Assembly: GCF_000315625.1 (NCBI RefSeq)
Contig: NW_005434647.1
Coordinates: 114,103 to 178,102, forward strand
Length of the DNA: 64,000 bases
Reading direction: 5' to 3'
DNA from: Guillardia theta CCMP2712
Lineage: Eukaryota > Cryptophyceae > Pyrenomonadales > Geminigeraceae
Shown: piece after piece, positions 62,544 through 64,000 of the stretch
How the letters are laid out: each line of letters opens with the position of its first letter
Numbering within the stretch: position 1 is the stretch's first letter
Translations under genes and position numbers: made by a program
Notes under the pieces: generated by a model
What the model was told of the DNA's origin: nothing
The model's database searches: none
The model's input: only the letters and a program-made list of their open reading frames with translations

Positions 62544-64000
62544 TCAAGGATAAGAAGAAAGATAGCGAGCGGGAGGGAGCACCAGGAAGAAAGGACTGAG
62601 GACAGAGTCTTCTGGGTTCAATAGAATATCCACCTGGATCATCTGATCGATGGAACTTCCGATGGTGACGATGATGGTGGCAAGGAGCCCGACAGTAGAC
62701 ACGAAGGAGATCCTTGCGGCTCTGCAAAGAGACAGTAAGAAGCCTCCCTCCCTCCCTCCCTCCCTCCCTCCCTCCCTCCCTTCTTTCCTTCCTTCGCAAG
62801 CAAGCAAGCATGAAGGTACTTGCCTGCGGATAGGGTTGTCGATAGCAAGATCGTTCTCAAAATGTTTGACAGCAAGAGGATACTGTACATTTCTGAGCAT
62901 CGCCGTTGCCTGCAACGCAAAATTGAACAATTCAGCGAGAATGCTCAGGGAGGAGGGAGGAGGGAGTCGACAAAATCATCGCTATTCAAGGATTGAAGTA
63001 TCATGACACATCAACTGGAAGTTAAGCGAGCGGAGGAGGAAGCGTCCAAGGAGGACAAGATAAGGAACAGCATGTGCCGCTACCCTACAGACGGCTCACC
63101 TTTTCCCAGCTAAACCGCTCAGCAAAGCTCCGGCCTTGCCTTCCCATTCGCTGCAGACGCTGCTTGTCTGCCTTCAGCTGAAGCACATGTCAGAAACCCT
63201 TTTTGGGGCGCACTGTCTCTCCCCTCCATACTCCCTACTCCTCCTTCCACGACTATGGCACAACAACAACACCGCCTCCGCTTCCTCTTCCTCCTTCCAC
63301 TACCTCCACCACTTCCTCTTCTCACCATCTGGATGTGTTGGCTGATGAGGTCTGAGTCCCCAGGGGGCACCAGGAAGCCCGTCTCTCCTTCAGTGATGAG
63401 GTCGGGGATTCCTCCAGCCTTGGCTCCGATCACAGGCACCCCCGACGCCATGCTCTCCAGCACGACGAACCCGAGGGTCTCGCTGTCACTCGGCATGCAG
63501 AAAACATCCGCTGAGGCGAAGGCTCTCCACAACTTCTCTCCTCGCAGCACGCCAGTGAAGACGGTCTTGGTACCCTCAAAGAGCTGCTTCAGGTCCTTCT
63601 CGTAGGGCCCCGTGCCCACAATCGCCAGACGAACATCCGGGTTGGCGTCGAGCACGGCCCGAAGGTCCTGGATCCTCTTCTCCTTGCCCAGCCGGCCGAC
63701 GTAAAGGAGGAGCATTTCGTCAGGGTTGCCGTCGGTCAGCATCCTCCTGGTCTCCTCGTTCCTCCACTTAGGGTTGAAGCTCTCCGTGTCTATCCCCTTC
63801 CTCCAGACCTCCACTCGCTCGATCCCGTGCTCGAGGAACTCCTCCTTCAGCTGAGGGCTGGTGACCAGCGTCAAGTCTGCCTGGTTGTGGATGAGCTTGA
63901 TAGTGAGCCAGGAGATGTCGACGATGAAGGGGACGAAGCCGAGATAGTTGGCCGCGTACACGGGCAGGTGCGTGTGGTATGAGAGCACGAGGGGGATCTG
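62544..64000 (-). CDS. SQD2: SQD2-like sulfoquinovosyldiacylglycerol synthase (5' end beyond window)
   Basis: Partial GT4 glycosyltransferase that puts sulfoquinovose on diacylglycerol to make the thylakoid sulfolipid. Exons: 64000-63326 (open at the edge), 63177-63100, 62909-62824, 62721 to a stop at 62544. It reads LVLSYHTHLPVYAANYLGF, then WRKGIDTESFNPKWR, LLLYVGRLGKEKRI, AIVGTGPYEKDLKQLF, FTGVLRGEKLW and the nucleotide-sugar E-x7-E motif in SDSETLGFVVLESMASGVPV, all as in plant SQD2. After the domain come RSFAERFSWEK-ATAMLRNVQY and one membrane helix (FVSTVGLLATIIVTIGSS). The third junction uses a GC-AG intron (CGCAG/GCAAGT). The last residues after MIQ could instead splice on at 62634. 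The N-terminal half, with the plastid leader, lies outside. Confidence 0.9.
62741..62780 (+). repeat. CCCT tetranucleotide array in SQD2 intron
   Basis: About ten TCCC units lie within the intron between 62823 and 62722, on the non-coding side of the GC-AG intron. Confidence 0.85.

Noticed and set aside
1-64000. tRNA, rRNA and transposase genes
   Set aside because: I looked for cloverleaf-type GTTCGANTC arms and transposase or reverse-transcriptase motifs by eye and saw none convincing; tRNAscan-SE and a repeat library would settle this.

Overview
This is nuclear DNA of a photosynthetic eukaryote with many short spliceosomal introns, no operons, two 100-N assembly gaps and abundant microsatellites. 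The best guess is a cryptophyte alga, plausibly Guillardia theta. That is an inference from four things: a microbial rhodopsin of the bacteriorhodopsin-like cation channelrhodopsin type with a DTD motif; plastid enzymes (IspH, SQD2, RETICULATA-like) of which two begin with secretory-type leaders, as expected for a plastid behind extra membranes; a CEP164-type WW protein, as in flagellated cells; and very small introns. Gene models were rebuilt by hand from reading frames, splice signals and frame arithmetic.

Layout, left to right: a small acidic protein (-, 61-357); flavin monooxygenase (+, 2649-5188); RING-H2/ZZ ubiquitin ligase (-, 6033-7421); PDAT acyltransferase (+, 10662-14000); the giant ribosome-assembly scaffold URB1 (-, 14219-24099); a cation-channelrhodopsin-like protein (+, 26759-28056); MEF2-like MADS factor with polyQ (+, 29528-31380); RETICULATA-related plastid protein (-, 31987-34713); CEP164-like WW protein with a C-terminal membrane tail (+, 35454-36611); IspH (-, 36769-38355); a small membrane protein (+, 39427-39885); PX-domain protein (-, 40224-40986 and probably further upstream); GBP/atlastin-like GTPase (+, 45200-48756); receptor-like TKL kinase with IPT-like ectodomain (-, 48906-53752); UTP10/HEATR1 (+, 54864-62275); SQD2 sulfolipid synthase (-, 62544 to the right edge, 5' end missing).

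Strands alternate almost perfectly. Convergent gene ends lie a few hundred bases apart. The divergent spaces between gene starts hold repeat-like islands: G-run/GGGGTA tracts, extremely G+C-rich blocks, AT-rich stretches with a shared 20-base motif, and one 113-base-arm palindrome. 

Functional themes are ribosome assembly (URB1 for the large subunit, UTP10 for the small-subunit processome), plastid and lipid metabolism (PDAT, IspH, SQD2, RETICULATA-like), sensing and signalling (rhodopsin, IPT receptor kinase, PX, GBP-like GTPase) and regulation (MADS, RING ligase). They are neighbours, not an evident functional cluster.
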